From NCBI GenBank assembly GCA_938074535.1, contig CALJER010000026.1, positions 1 through 43,912 of the forward strand: DNA of 43,912 nucleotides. The letters are read 5' to 3'. The notes beneath the pieces are model-generated. The model ran no database searches. It saw nothing but the letters and a program-made list of their open reading frames with translations, and was not told the origin of the DNA. How positions within the stretch are numbered: position 1 is the first letter of the stretch; each line of letters opens with the position of its first letter. This document shows, in pieces, positions 15,490 to 23,052 of the stretch. The position numbers were made by a program, and so were the translations under genes. Source of the DNA: an uncultured archaeon (GTDB lineage: Archaea > Hadarchaeota > Hadarchaeia > Hadarchaeales > WYZ-LMO6).

Positions 15490-16013
15490 CTCTTCCTTCC
15501 CGCTCTGCCCTTTGAGGCAAAGTACAGGATGGTGGCAATGGTTTTGGCGTCCTCTATTCTGTTGGACCCGATCATCTCCAGGGCCCTTGAGAGGGTGGTC
15601 TTCACCACTCTGATCTCCTCCCCCCAGTCCCGGTGCGGGGAGGTGGGACGGAGCCCGGAGGCCAGGAAGGAGTGGAGCTTCTCCGTGCTGTATCCGGGGG
15701 CAAGGTACATCTCGAAGAGCTTCTCCATTTTTTCCGCTCTCAGTCCCGTTTCCTCCTCCAGCTCCCTCCTGGCGCACGTCAGGAGGTCTTCCCCCCTCTC
15801 CACGGTTCCGGCCGGTATTTCGTAGATCCACTTTCCTATGACGGGGCGATACTGCCTCAGCAGGAGGATCCTTCCGTCCTCCAGCAGGGGAAGAATGGCC
15901 ACGGCTCCGGGATGCTCCACCACTTCCCTGAACACGCGTTTTCCGGAGGGGAGGGGGAGGCGGGCCAGCTTGACGGAGATGCGCCTGCCCCTGAAGACGT
16001 AGCGTGCCCTCAG
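15462..16013 (-). CDS. Nudix hydrolase, ADP-ribose pyrophosphatase type, apparent CTG start
   Basis: About 183 residues. The Nudix box is complete: G-x5-E-x7-REL-EEETGL, within GTVERGEDLL through RRELEEETGL. N-terminal strands (RYVFRGRRISVKLARLPLPSGKRV, REVVEHPGAVAILPLL) and the LLLRQYRPVIGKWIYEIPAG segment match ADP-ribose pyrophosphatases, which give AMP and ribose 5-phosphate. No ATG, GTG or TTG occurs in frame between the aspS stop and a GTG that would cut into the fold (after SGKR). The codon in the right place is CTG at 16013-16011, overlapping the aspS TGA as CTGA. I use it as the most likely start. A missed start by sequence error is the alternative. Confidence 0.8.
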   Translation of the reverse strand: MRARYVFRGRRISVKLARLPLPSGKRVFREVVEHPGAVAILPLLEDGRILLLRQYRPVIGKWIYEIPAGTVERGEDLLTCARRELEEETGLRAEKMEKLFEMYLAPGYSTEKLHSFLASGLRPTSPHRDWGEEIRVVKTTLSRALEMIGSNRIEDAKTIATILYFASKGRAGRKSQSRPRTST

Positions 16014-17329
16014 GGCGTCAGCCTTCCCCTGTCCCTCGGGAAAAGTACCACCTCCCTTATGTTGCTCACTCCCGTTACGACCATGGTGAGCCTGTCCAGC
16101 CCCAGCCCGAATCCCGCGTGCGGAGGCATACCGTACCTGAAGTTTTTCAGGTGGGACTCGAAGTTTTCGGGCTTCAGGCCCTTTTCCCTCAGCCTCCTGG
16201 TGAGCAGTTCCTCGCGGTGAATTCTCGTGCCCCCTGAGGCCAGCTCCAGTTCCCCGTACATGAGGTCGAAGGCCTCGCACACCTCCTCTCTTCCTTCCCT
16301 GGGCATGATGTAGAAGGGTTTGATGGAGGTGGGCCACTCGGTTATGAAGTATGGTCCCCTCATCAACTCCCCCAACTTCCTTTCGGCGGGTGTGGGCAGG
16401 TCCTCCCCCCACCTGAGCTTCAGTCCATGCTCTTCCAGCCTTCGCAGGACCTCGTCGTAGGTGAGCCTGGGGAAGGGTTTCTCGGGTATTTCCAGGGTCC
16501 TCTCGAGCGTCCGCAGTTCTCCCCCGCACCTTTCCCTTATCCCGGTGAAGATTTCTACCAGCATCTCCTCCAGTATTCCCATCACCTCCTCCTGGGAGAC
16601 GAAGGCGGCTTCCAGGTCGATGGAGGTGGTTTCGTTTAGGTGGCGGGGCGTGTCGTGCTCCTCGGCCCTGAAGATGGGACCTATCTCGAAAACCCTGTCG
16701 AAGCAGCCCGTGAGCACCTCCTTGTAGAGCTGCGGGCTCTGGCTGAGAAAGGCCTCCCTTTCAAAGTAGGTCACCGGAAAGAGGGCCGCACCGCTCTCGG
16801 TGGCCGTGGCCACTATCTTCGGCGTCTGCACCTCAAGGAAGCCTTTCCTCGTCAGGAAGTCGCGCGCGATCCTCACGATCTCGTGCTTTATCTTGAAGAT
16901 GGCCACCTGCCTGGGACGGCGGAGGTCCAGGAGTCTGGAGTCCAGCCTCGTGTCGAGGTTCGATTTGATTTTTCCTGTGGGTTCCAGAGGCAGGGGAGAA
17001 AGGGCCGGATTGAGGAGCTTCACCTCGAGGGGTACGACCTCCACCCCCCTGGGGGCCTGCCTGGCCCTGATTACCCTTCCCCTCACGGCAACGCAGGACT
17101 GGGGCGTCAGCTGGTCTATCCAGGCCAGGATCTCTTCCCCCACTTTTCCCTTAGGCGCCGTTATCTGGAGGTAGCCCTCGCGATCGTGCAGCGTGAAAAA
17201 CTTCAGGCTTCCCAGGTCCCTGATGTTGCCCACGTACCCCATCACCACCACCTCTGCTCCTTCCAGCTCTGGAACCACCTGGGAGGTGAAGTGGGTCCTC
17301 CTCCAGTCACCCAGTCCCGAAGTTTTCAT
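16010..17329 (-). CDS. aspS: Aspartyl-tRNA synthetase (archaeal type)
   Basis: 439 residues, class IIb synthetase. The N-terminal OB-fold (AEVVVMGYVGNIRDLGSLKFFTLHDREG) binds the anticodon. The catalytic domain has motif 2 FRAEEHDTPRHLNE and motif 3 in GFGLGLDRLTMVVTGVSNIREV near the C-terminus. The short, insertion-free form is archaeal. Whether it also charges tRNA-Asn cannot be read here; that depends on whether the genome has AsnRS or GatCAB. The ATG at 17329 follows a TATA-like TTTTTTA at about 17354-17360 on the minus strand. It is coupled to the Nudix gene downstream. Confidence 0.95.
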   Translation of the reverse strand: MKTSGLGDWRRTHFTSQVVPELEGAEVVVMGYVGNIRDLGSLKFFTLHDREGYLQITAPKGKVGEEILAWIDQLTPQSCVAVRGRVIRARQAPRGVEVVPLEVKLLNPALSPLPLEPTGKIKSNLDTRLDSRLLDLRRPRQVAIFKIKHEIVRIARDFLTRKGFLEVQTPKIVATATESGAALFPVTYFEREAFLSQSPQLYKEVLTGCFDRVFEIGPIFRAEEHDTPRHLNETTSIDLEAAFVSQEEVMGILEEMLVEIFTGIRERCGGELRTLERTLEIPEKPFPRLTYDEVLRRLEEHGLKLRWGEDLPTPAERKLGELMRGPYFITEWPTSIKPFYIMPREGREEVCEAFDLMYGELELASGGTRIHREELLTRRLREKGLKPENFESHLKNFRYGMPPHAGFGLGLDRLTMVVTGVSNIREVVLFPRDRGRLTP

Positions 17330-17395
17330 GCAGACTTTCTTCGCCCTCCAAGGTAAAAAACCGAAGGAAAAAAGAAAAAATCTCGGAAAAAGCCT

Positions 17396-17692
17396 TCAGC
17401 TCTTTCCGAGAACGATTTCTATGGTAGATACGTTGATTTTTTCGCCGCTTTCCGTCTGGAGTTCTTCCGTGCCGATGGTTATGTTTTTGGGGACCAGTCC
17501 CTGTATGAAGCGGTTCCTGAGGATTTCTGCCACGTCGACGGCCCTGCTTATGGCCTTTCCCCTGGCCTTCAGCACCACTTCGTTGCCCCCCTGGTTGAAC
17601 TGCGTGATGGCTGCCAGCACGTAGTTCATCACGGGCTTGGTCCCCACGAACACGGCATTGTCAGCGGCGCCTCTCTTTGGCTTTTCTGCCAT
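17396..17692 (-). CDS. alba: Alba DNA/RNA-binding chromatin protein
   Basis: 98 residues with the Alba fold: [46 protein letters not shown], then [11 protein letters not shown] and a C-terminal STIEIVLGK strand. The lysine-rich start ([12 protein letters not shown]) and the GKAISRAVD loop that binds nucleic acid are conserved. The position where Sulfolobus Alba is acetylated falls in the N-terminal KPKRG region. It is a single gene with GGGAGG before the ATG and a TATA-like ATTTAA upstream at about 17730-17737. It compacts DNA as dimers and also binds RNA. Confidence 0.96.
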   Translation of the reverse strand: MAEKPKRGAADNAVFVGTKPVMNYVLAAITQFNQGGNEVVLKARGKAISRAVDVAEILRNRFIQGLVPKNITIGTEELQTESGEKINVSTIEIVLGKS

Positions 17693-17731
17693 ATCATGCC
17701 TCCCGTTTTTTTAGATGGTCCTTCCCCCCCG

Positions 17732-18154
17732 TTAAATACTTTTCTCCCCCTCCCTCCTCAGGGCCAGGAGCATCCTCCTCTGCAGGTTCTCCTGCACCTC
17801 AAGCGGAGTTTTCCTTCCCTTCCGCATGTCGAGGTAATCCGCCAGATCCTCGAGCACCAGCTCCGCGATTTCCTCTTCCAGCAGCCCCAGGTAGAGGGCA
17901 AGCTCCAGCGTGTAGAAGGCCCGCATCAGCCTCTCCTTCCCCCTCTTCCACCTCTTCCAGGCCCCCGACCTCCCCATGTTCACTTTTCTGGCAATTTCCT
18001 CGAAGCTTCTGGCCCTTTCTGAGTAGTACAGAAGGAGAATTTGGAGGGTTTTTTCGTCCAGCAGGGATTTTTTGAGGAGTATTTTCGCTAAGGGGCTTTT
18101 TTTTACTTCCTTTATTCCGTAATCATTTTTTCTCTCCGCCGTTTTCTCCCTCAA
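17732..18154 (-). CDS. Small helix-turn-helix protein, putative transcription regulator
   Basis: 140 residues, all-helical and charged. I do not recognise the family. Residues about 49-75 (RSFEEIARKVNMGRSGAWKRWKRGKERL) look like a helix-turn-helix of the sigma-region-4 or MarR/TrmB kind. A helical C-terminal part (LELALYLGLLEEEIAELVLEDLADYLDM) could be a dimer interface. The start is a TTG at 18154; no ATG or GTG is available nearby. A TTAAAA box at 18171-18176 and a 7-bp palindrome at 18180-18200 lie directly upstream, suggesting autoregulation. It is divergent from a second regulator at 18429. Confidence 0.7.
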   Translation of the reverse strand: MREKTAERKNDYGIKEVKKSPLAKILLKKSLLDEKTLQILLLYYSERARSFEEIARKVNMGRSGAWKRWKRGKERLMRAFYTLELALYLGLLEEEIAELVLEDLADYLDMRKGRKTPLEVQENLQRRMLLALRREGEKSI

Positions 18155-18179
18155 AAAGATGTTCCTTTCTTTTTAATAG

Positions 18180-18200
18180 TGTTTCCATTATCAGGAAACA
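18180..18200. promoter_or_regulatory. Palindromic operator candidate upstream of the small HTH gene
   Basis: TGTTTCC (18180-18186) and GGAAACA (18194-18200) form a perfect 7-bp dyad around 7 nt. It touches the upstream edge of the minus-strand TATA-like TTAAAA (18171-18176). A dimeric regulator here would block or recruit TFB at the BRE. Confidence 0.55.
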
Positions 18201-18315
18201 AGCGCACTAAGGAACAAAGAGCGCTGGTCTGGCGTGCGAACCTGGGGTTCCATGTTCTCTTTCTGGGTGCATGCCGGAAGCGGTGAGGGACAAAGCTTTT
18301 AATGCAGGCCGCAAG

Positions 18316-18414
18316 CCTACTTTTGTAGGAAAAAAGCCTACAAAAGTAGGATGCGGGCCTACAAAGGTGCAGGAAGAAATCCTGCACTTGTAGGCTTTTG
18401 TCCTACTGCGTAGG
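18316..18414. repeat. Array of five tandem palindromes, about 21 bp apart
   Basis: Five units of the form CCTRC-N3 to 6-GYAGG follow one another: 18316-18329 (CCTACTTTTGTAGG), 18337-18350 (CCTACAAAAGTAGG), 18358-18373, 18381-18394 and 18402-18414 (CCTACTGCGTAGG). Centre-to-centre steps are about 21, 22, 22 and 20.5 bp, two helical turns, so all sites face the same side. Units 1 and 2 are exact reverse complements, as are most of units 3 and 4, so larger hairpins can also form. The array ends 14 nt before the ATG of the HTH/AAA+ pair. A TTTTAA box at about 18297-18302 lies just upstream, so the array could be operators over the start site, an iteron-like binding array or a structured leader. 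Confidence 0.9.
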
Positions 18415-18428
18415 CTGGGGGCCGTCGG

Positions 18429-19004
18429 ATGAAGATAGCCGGGTTCTTCCCCTCGGAGATGCGGGTGGAGATGGTGCGGGAGATGGTGGAGAAGATGGGG
18501 ATCCGCCCGGTTTCCAATTCCATAGGGGTGAACTCCAAAACCGTCTACAAGTACAAGCTGGGGGAGGCGGTTCCTAGGGACGAGACCTTTATCCGGCTCC
18601 TTGAAGTTCTGAGGGAGAAGGACCCGAACACCTTCTGGGGGTATGTGGAGAAACTCCAAAGGGGGTTCGAGGAGGCCCTTTCCTCCTTGAAGAGCGGGGG
18701 GGAAAGGGGGTCCAAAGTTTCACGGGCAGGGGAGACCCAGTTCCCCCTCCAGGAGGCCGGGGAGGTGTCTAGGTTCGAGGTCTACGAAAGGCTGGGGATA
18801 GAGAACCCCTCCGAGCGGGTGAGGCTGGCAAGGGTTCTTTCCTTCCTAGCCACATGTACCGAATTCGGGGCGGAGGAGCTGGAGGAGAGGGTGATGCTTC
18901 CCAGGGATGAAGCGGAGGAGTACCTCAGGAGGCTGGTGCAGCATGGGCTCTTGGAGAGAACCAAGGAAGGGGTTTACAGGGTGAGAATCAGATGCAGGCT
19001 GTGA
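18429..19004 (+). CDS. HTH protein with C-terminal winged-helix-like region, partner of AAA+ ATPase
   Basis: 191 residues; family not recognised. The N-terminal ~60 residues (PSEMRVEMVREMVEKMGIRPVSNSIGVNSKTVYKYKLGEAVPRDETFIRLLEVL) resemble an XRE-type helix-turn-helix used to read short palindromes. A polar linker (about 85-115) follows. The last ~75 residues (NPSERVRLARVLSFLATCTEFGAEELEERVMLPRDEAEEYLRRLVQHGLLERTKEGVYRV) look like a winged helix with a beta hairpin. The five-palindrome array immediately upstream is its obvious candidate target. The stop lies inside the start of the ATPase gene, so both are co-translated. No strong ribosome site is seen before the ATG. Confidence 0.75.
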   Translation: MKIAGFFPSEMRVEMVREMVEKMGIRPVSNSIGVNSKTVYKYKLGEAVPRDETFIRLLEVLREKDPNTFWGYVEKLQRGFEEALSSLKSGGERGSKVSRAGETQFPLQEAGEVSRFEVYERLGIENPSERVRLARVLSFLATCTEFGAEELEERVMLPRDEAEEYLRRLVQHGLLERTKEGVYRVRIRCRL

Positions 19005-19963
19005 AAGGAGAGCGGGCCGGGCTGGAAGGCTTCGGGATGGACTCCTTTGAGCGCAGAAAGGCCTCCTTCTTCAGGAGGTGGGGCTGGAAGTTCCTTCCCT
19101 TTGCTCAGACGGACCCTCTTCCCCACCCCAGGCTCATGGTGCCGCACCAGAAGGAGGAGGTGGTGAAGCTGGTGGACCTCATAAGGGAAGGAGATCTCGT
19201 GACTTTTGTGGTTTCAGAGCTGGGGATGGGAAAAACCACCCTCTGTAAATACCTGTCTGAGGTCCTTCCCCTTCAGGATCCGCAGCTCCTGACGGTTTTC
19301 GTTCCAGCCCAGTCCGTACAGAGCCCGGAGCAGATGTTGCGCATCCTCCTGAACAGGCTGGAGATAGAAGCAGGGGGAGACCTCACCGAGGAGTTCGAGA
19401 AGTTCTACCGCTGGCATCAGGCCTACCCGGCATCCAAATTGGTCGTTTTTGTGGACGAGTTCCCCGAGCTGGATGTGAGGGTGGCGGAGATGATACGGGC
19501 GCTGGCTGACCTCAGGAACATCACCTGGGTCCTGAACGGGAGAAAGGATCAGATCCTGGGCTACCTGCGGGAGCACGTGCCGTCCCTCCTCAGCAGAAAG
19601 AGGTACATGTTGGAGATGAGGCCCCTCTCCCTGGAGGAAGTGCGTGAATTGCTTCTCCTGCGCATGGCCTGGGCGAGAGGGGAAACCAGCCCGAGGGGGG
19701 ATTCCCTTCTCCCCTTCACCCCCTCCAGCCTCAGGAGAATCCACAGGCTTTCCGGTGGGGTCCCTCGCGAGGTTCTGAGGCTGGCAAGCGAAGCGGTTTA
19801 CTCCGCCATAGAGAAAAACGCCACCAAGATCGAGGCCTCCTTGGTGGGGGGGAGGAAGAGGAGGAGCTCGAGGAAAAAGGTGAAGCGCAGGCCTAGGCCC
19901 AGGCGGAGGCGCGTCGGGAAGAGGAGGAAGAAGGCCAGGAGGTTCGGCTTTTTCGGGAGGTAG
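18992..19963 (+). CDS. AAA+ ATPase with an Arg/Lys-rich C-terminal tail
   Basis: Up to 323 residues. Walker A is SELGMGKTT (75-83, first Gly replaced by Ser). Walker B is VVFVDEFPE (151-159), sensor 1 is in WVLNGR (179-184), and a sensor 2-like arginine lies in GGVPREVLRLASEA (255-268). The order recalls Orc1/Cdc6, ExeA and TniB-type ATPases. A full winged helix after the AAA+ module, expected for Orc1/Cdc6, is absent. Residues about 288-323 are mostly Arg and Lys and end FGFFGR, so the tail probably binds nucleic acid. GTG at 19001 (overlapping the previous stop) and ATG at 19037 are alternative starts. A role in DNA maintenance, replication or transposition-like target handling is possible but unproven. 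Confidence 0.8.
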   Translation: MQAVKGERAGLEGFGMDSFERRKASFFRRWGWKFLPFAQTDPLPHPRLMVPHQKEEVVKLVDLIREGDLVTFVVSELGMGKTTLCKYLSEVLPLQDPQLLTVFVPAQSVQSPEQMLRILLNRLEIEAGGDLTEEFEKFYRWHQAYPASKLVVFVDEFPELDVRVAEMIRALADLRNITWVLNGRKDQILGYLREHVPSLLSRKRYMLEMRPLSLEEVRELLLLRMAWARGETSPRGDSLLPFTPSSLRRIHRLSGGVPREVLRLASEAVYSAIEKNATKIEASLVGGRKRRSSRKKVKRRPRPRRRRVGKRRKKARRFGFFGR

Positions 19964-19964
19964 C

Positions 19965-19970
19965 TATAAA
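19965..19970 (+). promoter_or_regulatory. TATA box for the PHP gene
   Basis: TATAAA lies 29 nt before the ATG at 19994. The 23 nt between them are pyrimidine-rich with no ribosome site. This spacing predicts a leaderless message. Confidence 0.6.
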
Positions 19971-19993
19971 CAGGCCCCCTCCCTCTTTTTTTG

Positions 19994-20677
19994 ATGGTTC
20001 CCAAATTCGACCTTCACGTGCATACGGTTTACTCCGACGGTTCCACCACCTTGGAGGCGGTTCTGGAGGAGGCCCGAAGCAGAGGACTGGAGGCCGTGGC
20101 CGTGACCGACCACGGGCCCGGCCTCAGCGTGGGGGCGGAGGCCCCGAGGTTTTTACAGCTCTCCAGCGAGGTGCGGAGAATGCGCGATGAAAACGGTTTT
20201 AAAATCCTCTCGGGTGTGGAGAGCAACATAAACCCCTGGGGGGTCCTGGATCTGGGTGAGGAGGTGAGGGAGAAGCTGGATCTGGTGACGGCTGGAGTGC
20301 ACTATCTGGACTCCAGGGACTGCAAGACCCAGGCGAGGGAATACCTGAGGGCGGTGAGGGAAGCCCTGCGCCACCGCTCCTTCAAGATCCTGGTGCATCC
20401 CCTTTACTACAACAAGTCCCTTCTCCCCTGGATCCCGCGGGAGGAACTGGAGGAATTCACGGAGGAGCTAGCCGAAGCGGGTGTGGCAGTTGAAGTCAAC
20501 TCCAAGTACCGTGCTCCGGATAAGGAGTTCCTCCAGGAGTGCCTCAGGAGGGGAGTGAAGCTGAGCATAGGAACCGATGCTCATCATGCCCAGGAGATAG
20601 GGGCGGTGGACTGGCAGCTTTCCCTGCTGAGACGGCTGGGGGCCGGGAGAGAGGATTTGGTTTTGGATTTCCTCTGA
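19994..20677 (+). CDS. PHP-domain metal-dependent phosphoesterase
   Basis: 227 residues consisting of one PHP domain. Motifs are FDLHVHTVYSDGS (motif I), VTDHGPG (II), a glutamate in SGVESNI, HYLD, the KILVHPLYY histidine (III) and GTDAHHAQEIG (IV). This set of metal ligands is complete. Relatives include histidinol-phosphate phosphatase, the PolX C-terminal exonuclease domain and nucleoside 3',5'-bisphosphate phosphatases. Closest in layout is the stand-alone archaeal/bacterial PHP family next to PolX, but the substrate is open. It converges on the AMMECR1 gene with a 3-base gap. Confidence 0.85.
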   Translation: MVPKFDLHVHTVYSDGSTTLEAVLEEARSRGLEAVAVTDHGPGLSVGAEAPRFLQLSSEVRRMRDENGFKILSGVESNINPWGVLDLGEEVREKLDLVTAGVHYLDSRDCKTQAREYLRAVREALRHRSFKILVHPLYYNKSLLPWIPREELEEFTEELAEAGVAVEVNSKYRAPDKEFLQECLRRGVKLSIGTDAHHAQEIGAVDWQLSLLRRLGAGREDLVLDFL

Positions 20678-20680
20678 TAA

Positions 20681-21286
20681 TTACCGGGTCAGCTTGCGCT
20701 CCTCCACCCTCCCCCCGGGCTCTACTTCGGAAAAGATCTGGGCCGTGAACTTGCTTATCTTTACATCCCTCCTGAGCCAGCAGTCGGCCCCCAAGCCGGC
20801 TTTCATGCAGGTCTGAGAGAGGAACTCCTCTGAGTCCCAGTTCCACTCCACCGCCACCTGGGGCAGGAGGAGACCGGAGAAGCCCCTCCATTCCACGATC
20901 AGTCCGTCCCTGCCCACCTTCACTTGGGAGGGGTACTCGCGCGGGCTTTTCACCAGAATGGGTTCGGGAGGGCTCAGCACGCTGATTTCAAGGCTCACCT
21001 CCCCCATTTCCTCCATTTCCAGCGGCGGGAACCTGGGGTCAGAGGTGGCGGAGGAGATGGCCGCCTTTATCGTGGCTTCCGCGAGGGGGAAGGTGGGGAA
21101 GGGAAAGCCTATGCATCCCCTGAGCTCCCCCTGCTTCGTGAGGGTCACGAAAACTCCCCTGGGCTTTCTCAGTTCCTCGGGCACCTCTCCCTCCTCCAGG
21201 ACCTCGCCCTTCGACAGGTACTCCCTTATGCTTTTTCTGGCGAGCCTGACCAGGAAGGTGCCCTCTTCCAGCGTGAGGGGTCTCAT
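20681..21286 (-). CDS. AMMECR1-domain protein
   Basis: 201 residues with the signature LRGCIGFP at about residues 55-62, followed by LAEATIKAAISSATSDPRFPPL and a SLEISVLSPPEPI segment. A second conserved stretch reads GRDGLIVEWRGFSGLLLPQVAVEWNWDSEEFLSQTC. The family occurs in all domains and is often found beside MEMO-type proteins; its reaction is not established. It lies 4 bases after the Mut7-C gene and is probably its operon partner. Confidence 0.93.
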   Translation of the reverse strand: MRPLTLEEGTFLVRLARKSIREYLSKGEVLEEGEVPEELRKPRGVFVTLTKQGELRGCIGFPFPTFPLAEATIKAAISSATSDPRFPPLEMEEMGEVSLEISVLSPPEPILVKSPREYPSQVKVGRDGLIVEWRGFSGLLLPQVAVEWNWDSEEFLSQTCMKAGLGADCWLRRDVKISKFTAQIFSEVEPGGRVEERKLTR

Positions 21287-21290
21287 GGTT

Positions 21291-21767
21291 TCACCCCGAA
21301 ATCTCCTCAGCGGTTTTCAGAATGTTTTCCCAGTGCCTGCCCCTCCAGTATACCTTGCCGCATCCGGAGCAGACCCAGAAGGGCCCCCTGCCTTTGACGC
21401 CCGCGGGCAAAACACCCTCCACCTCGTCCGCTCCTTTTCTCTTCAGCCTGCCGTTGCACACAGGACATCTTGATTTCTCCTGATTAATCTCTATCCTGCT
21501 GCCGCATTCGGAGGAGATTTCGCGGAGCAGTGAGGGGATAGTGGTCCCCCGGAGGAGGATGGTCCTGATCCCCTCCCTGCAGGCCCTCCGGTAAAGCTCC
21601 ACGTCTTTGGTCAGCAGGATCCGGCGCTCGGTTCTGGCCTTCCTCACCAGATACGAGTCCTGTTCTTCTCCCGGAACCTCCAGCTCCCCCACATACACCA
21701 CATCCTGGCCGGCGAGGCGGAGCCACCTGGTCAGCTTCCCCAGCATTCCGTCGGCCAGGAACCTCAT
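21291..21767 (-). CDS. Mut7-C family RNase (PIN-like) with zinc ribbon
   Basis: 158 residues. The N-terminal part (MRFLADGMLGKLTRWLRLAG, then RILLTKDVELYRRA) carries the acidic residues of the PIN-like Mut7-C fold. A C-terminal zinc ribbon has CPVCNGRLKRKG and CSGCGKVYWRGRHWENI. This is the usual layout for the archaeal/bacterial family related to the C-terminus of Mut-7, predicted to be an RNase. It is the first gene of a two-gene minus-strand unit with AMMECR1. Confidence 0.92.
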   Translation of the reverse strand: MRFLADGMLGKLTRWLRLAGQDVVYVGELEVPGEEQDSYLVRKARTERRILLTKDVELYRRACREGIRTILLRGTTIPSLLREISSECGSRIEINQEKSRCPVCNGRLKRKGADEVEGVLPAGVKGRGPFWVCSGCGKVYWRGRHWENILKTAEEISG

Positions 21768-21843
21768 CCCTTCCCCCTCCGCGGTGGGAAGGGAGAGGTT
21801 TTGATTTTTTCCCTTAATAAAAGCCCCCGGAGAAAGGGAAGGG

Positions 21844-23052
21844 GTGGAGCACTACGATGTGGTGGTGGTGGGGGCGGGCCCGGCAGGGTGCTCGGCGGCC
21901 AGGAAAGCGGCTGAGGAGGGGGGTAAGGTCCTCCTTTTGGAGCTTCAGCCACAGATAGGAGGACCCACGAAGTCGGCCGTCTGGGTGCCCGAGAACTTCC
22001 CGGGGCGCGAGTTCGCGCTGGCAGAGGTCTCGGAGGTGAGCTCCCTTCACCTTCACGCCGCGGGGGAAGAGCTTGCCTTCTCAGCCGGTGGGAGGATCCT
22101 CAACCGGCAGGTTCTGGAGAAGCTCCTGGCGGCGAGGGCGGCGGAGGCAGGGGCGGAGATATGGCTGGGGAGTCCCGTGAAGGAGTTCCTGATGGAAGAG
22201 GGAAGGGTGAGAGGGGTGGTGTTGGAGAGCGGCGATTGGAGGGAGAAGGTGGGGAGCGAGGTGGTCATAGATGCCAGCGGGAGCGGGTGGGAACTCTCCG
22301 GAATTTTCCGCCGCCGCTTCGGGGGATGGAAGAGGGAGGAAGTGATGTTCCTGAGCGAGTACACCATGGCCAACGCCCTTCCCAGGAAAGAGGTGGAGAT
22401 ATGGTTCAACTCCTACTTCGCACCCGGGGGAAAGATTTGGATTTATCCGCTGGGTGATGGGTTCGCCCAGTTCGGCATAAGCGGCCTGCGCCTTCATCCG
22501 GAGGCCGCGCTGGATGAGTTCCTGGGCGTGGAGAATCCCAGAAGACTGGGGCGTTCCGTGCCCGTGGCCTCTTCCAGGGGCCAGTTTCCCATAGAAGACC
22601 CCCTCCTCCCCTCTTGCGGGGATGGCGTGCTCTCGGTGGGTGCGGCTTCCTCCCAAACCAGGATTTTCTCCAGCGGGCTGCCCCTGGCCATGGAATGCGG
22701 GGAGATGGCGGGGGAGGCTGCGGTGAACGGTATAACGGAGGGAGACACCAGCAGGGAAGGGCTTTTGCCCTACGAGAGGAGGTGGAAGGCGAAGTTCCTG
22801 GGGGAGCTGAGGGCGGAGAGGCTGGTCCACCGGTCCCTCTCCGTGGCTTGGGACAGGAAGTTCAAGGAGCTGCTCACACTCGCCAGGGAGGACGCGGAGC
22901 TTCGGCGCTCCTTGCTCCGCCTGATGCAGGGAGAAGAAGTGGGGAGGGCCCTCATGATGATGGTGGAGAGGGAGGAAGTCCGGGAAATCCTTGGTGAGGA
23001 GAGGGCGGGGCGCGTGAAGGCCCTCCTGCGCGGCGAGGGGGTGGAGGAGTGA
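21844..23052 (+). CDS. Geranylgeranyl reductase family flavoprotein
   Basis: 402 residues. The FAD-binding site is VVVVGAGPAGCSAARKAAEEG at the N-terminus, with a conserved VIDASGSGWELS and the GVLSVGAASSQTRIFSSGLPLAMECGEMAG motif near residue 265. The archaeal family saturates the geranylgeranyl chains of membrane lipids (digeranylgeranylglycerophospholipid reductase); paralogues act on other isoprenoids. The region where family members often have PxxYxxWxFP-like substrate contacts (KIWIYPLGDGFAQFG) is present in altered form, so a paralogue is possible. GTG start; TTAATAAAA lies about 25 nt upstream. The stop overlaps the tfb start. Confidence 0.85.
   Translation: MEHYDVVVVGAGPAGCSAARKAAEEGGKVLLLELQPQIGGPTKSAVWVPENFPGREFALAEVSEVSSLHLHAAGEELAFSAGGRILNRQVLEKLLAARAAEAGAEIWLGSPVKEFLMEEGRVRGVVLESGDWREKVGSEVVIDASGSGWELSGIFRRRFGGWKREEVMFLSEYTMANALPRKEVEIWFNSYFAPGGKIWIYPLGDGFAQFGISGLRLHPEAALDEFLGVENPRRLGRSVPVASSRGQFPIEDPLLPSCGDGVLSVGAASSQTRIFSSGLPLAMECGEMAGEAAVNGITEGDTSREGLLPYERRWKAKFLGELRAERLVHRSLSVAWDRKFKELLTLAREDAELRRSLLRLMQGEEVGRALMMMVEREEVREILGEERAGRVKALLRGEGVEE

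Noticed and set aside
14185-15831. 548-codon minus-strand frame across the ion-channel gene
   Set aside because: Antisense of the channel gene and out of frame with glnA; no ribosome site or domain.
18316-18414. Possible CRISPR array
   Set aside because: Units are 13-16 bp palindromes with 6-8 bp gaps, far too short for repeats and spacers, and no cas genes are near.
18992-19963. Orc1/Cdc6 replication initiator
   Set aside because: The AAA+ core is similar in order, but the C-terminal winged helix is missing and replaced by a basic tail; the claim is too strong from sequence alone.
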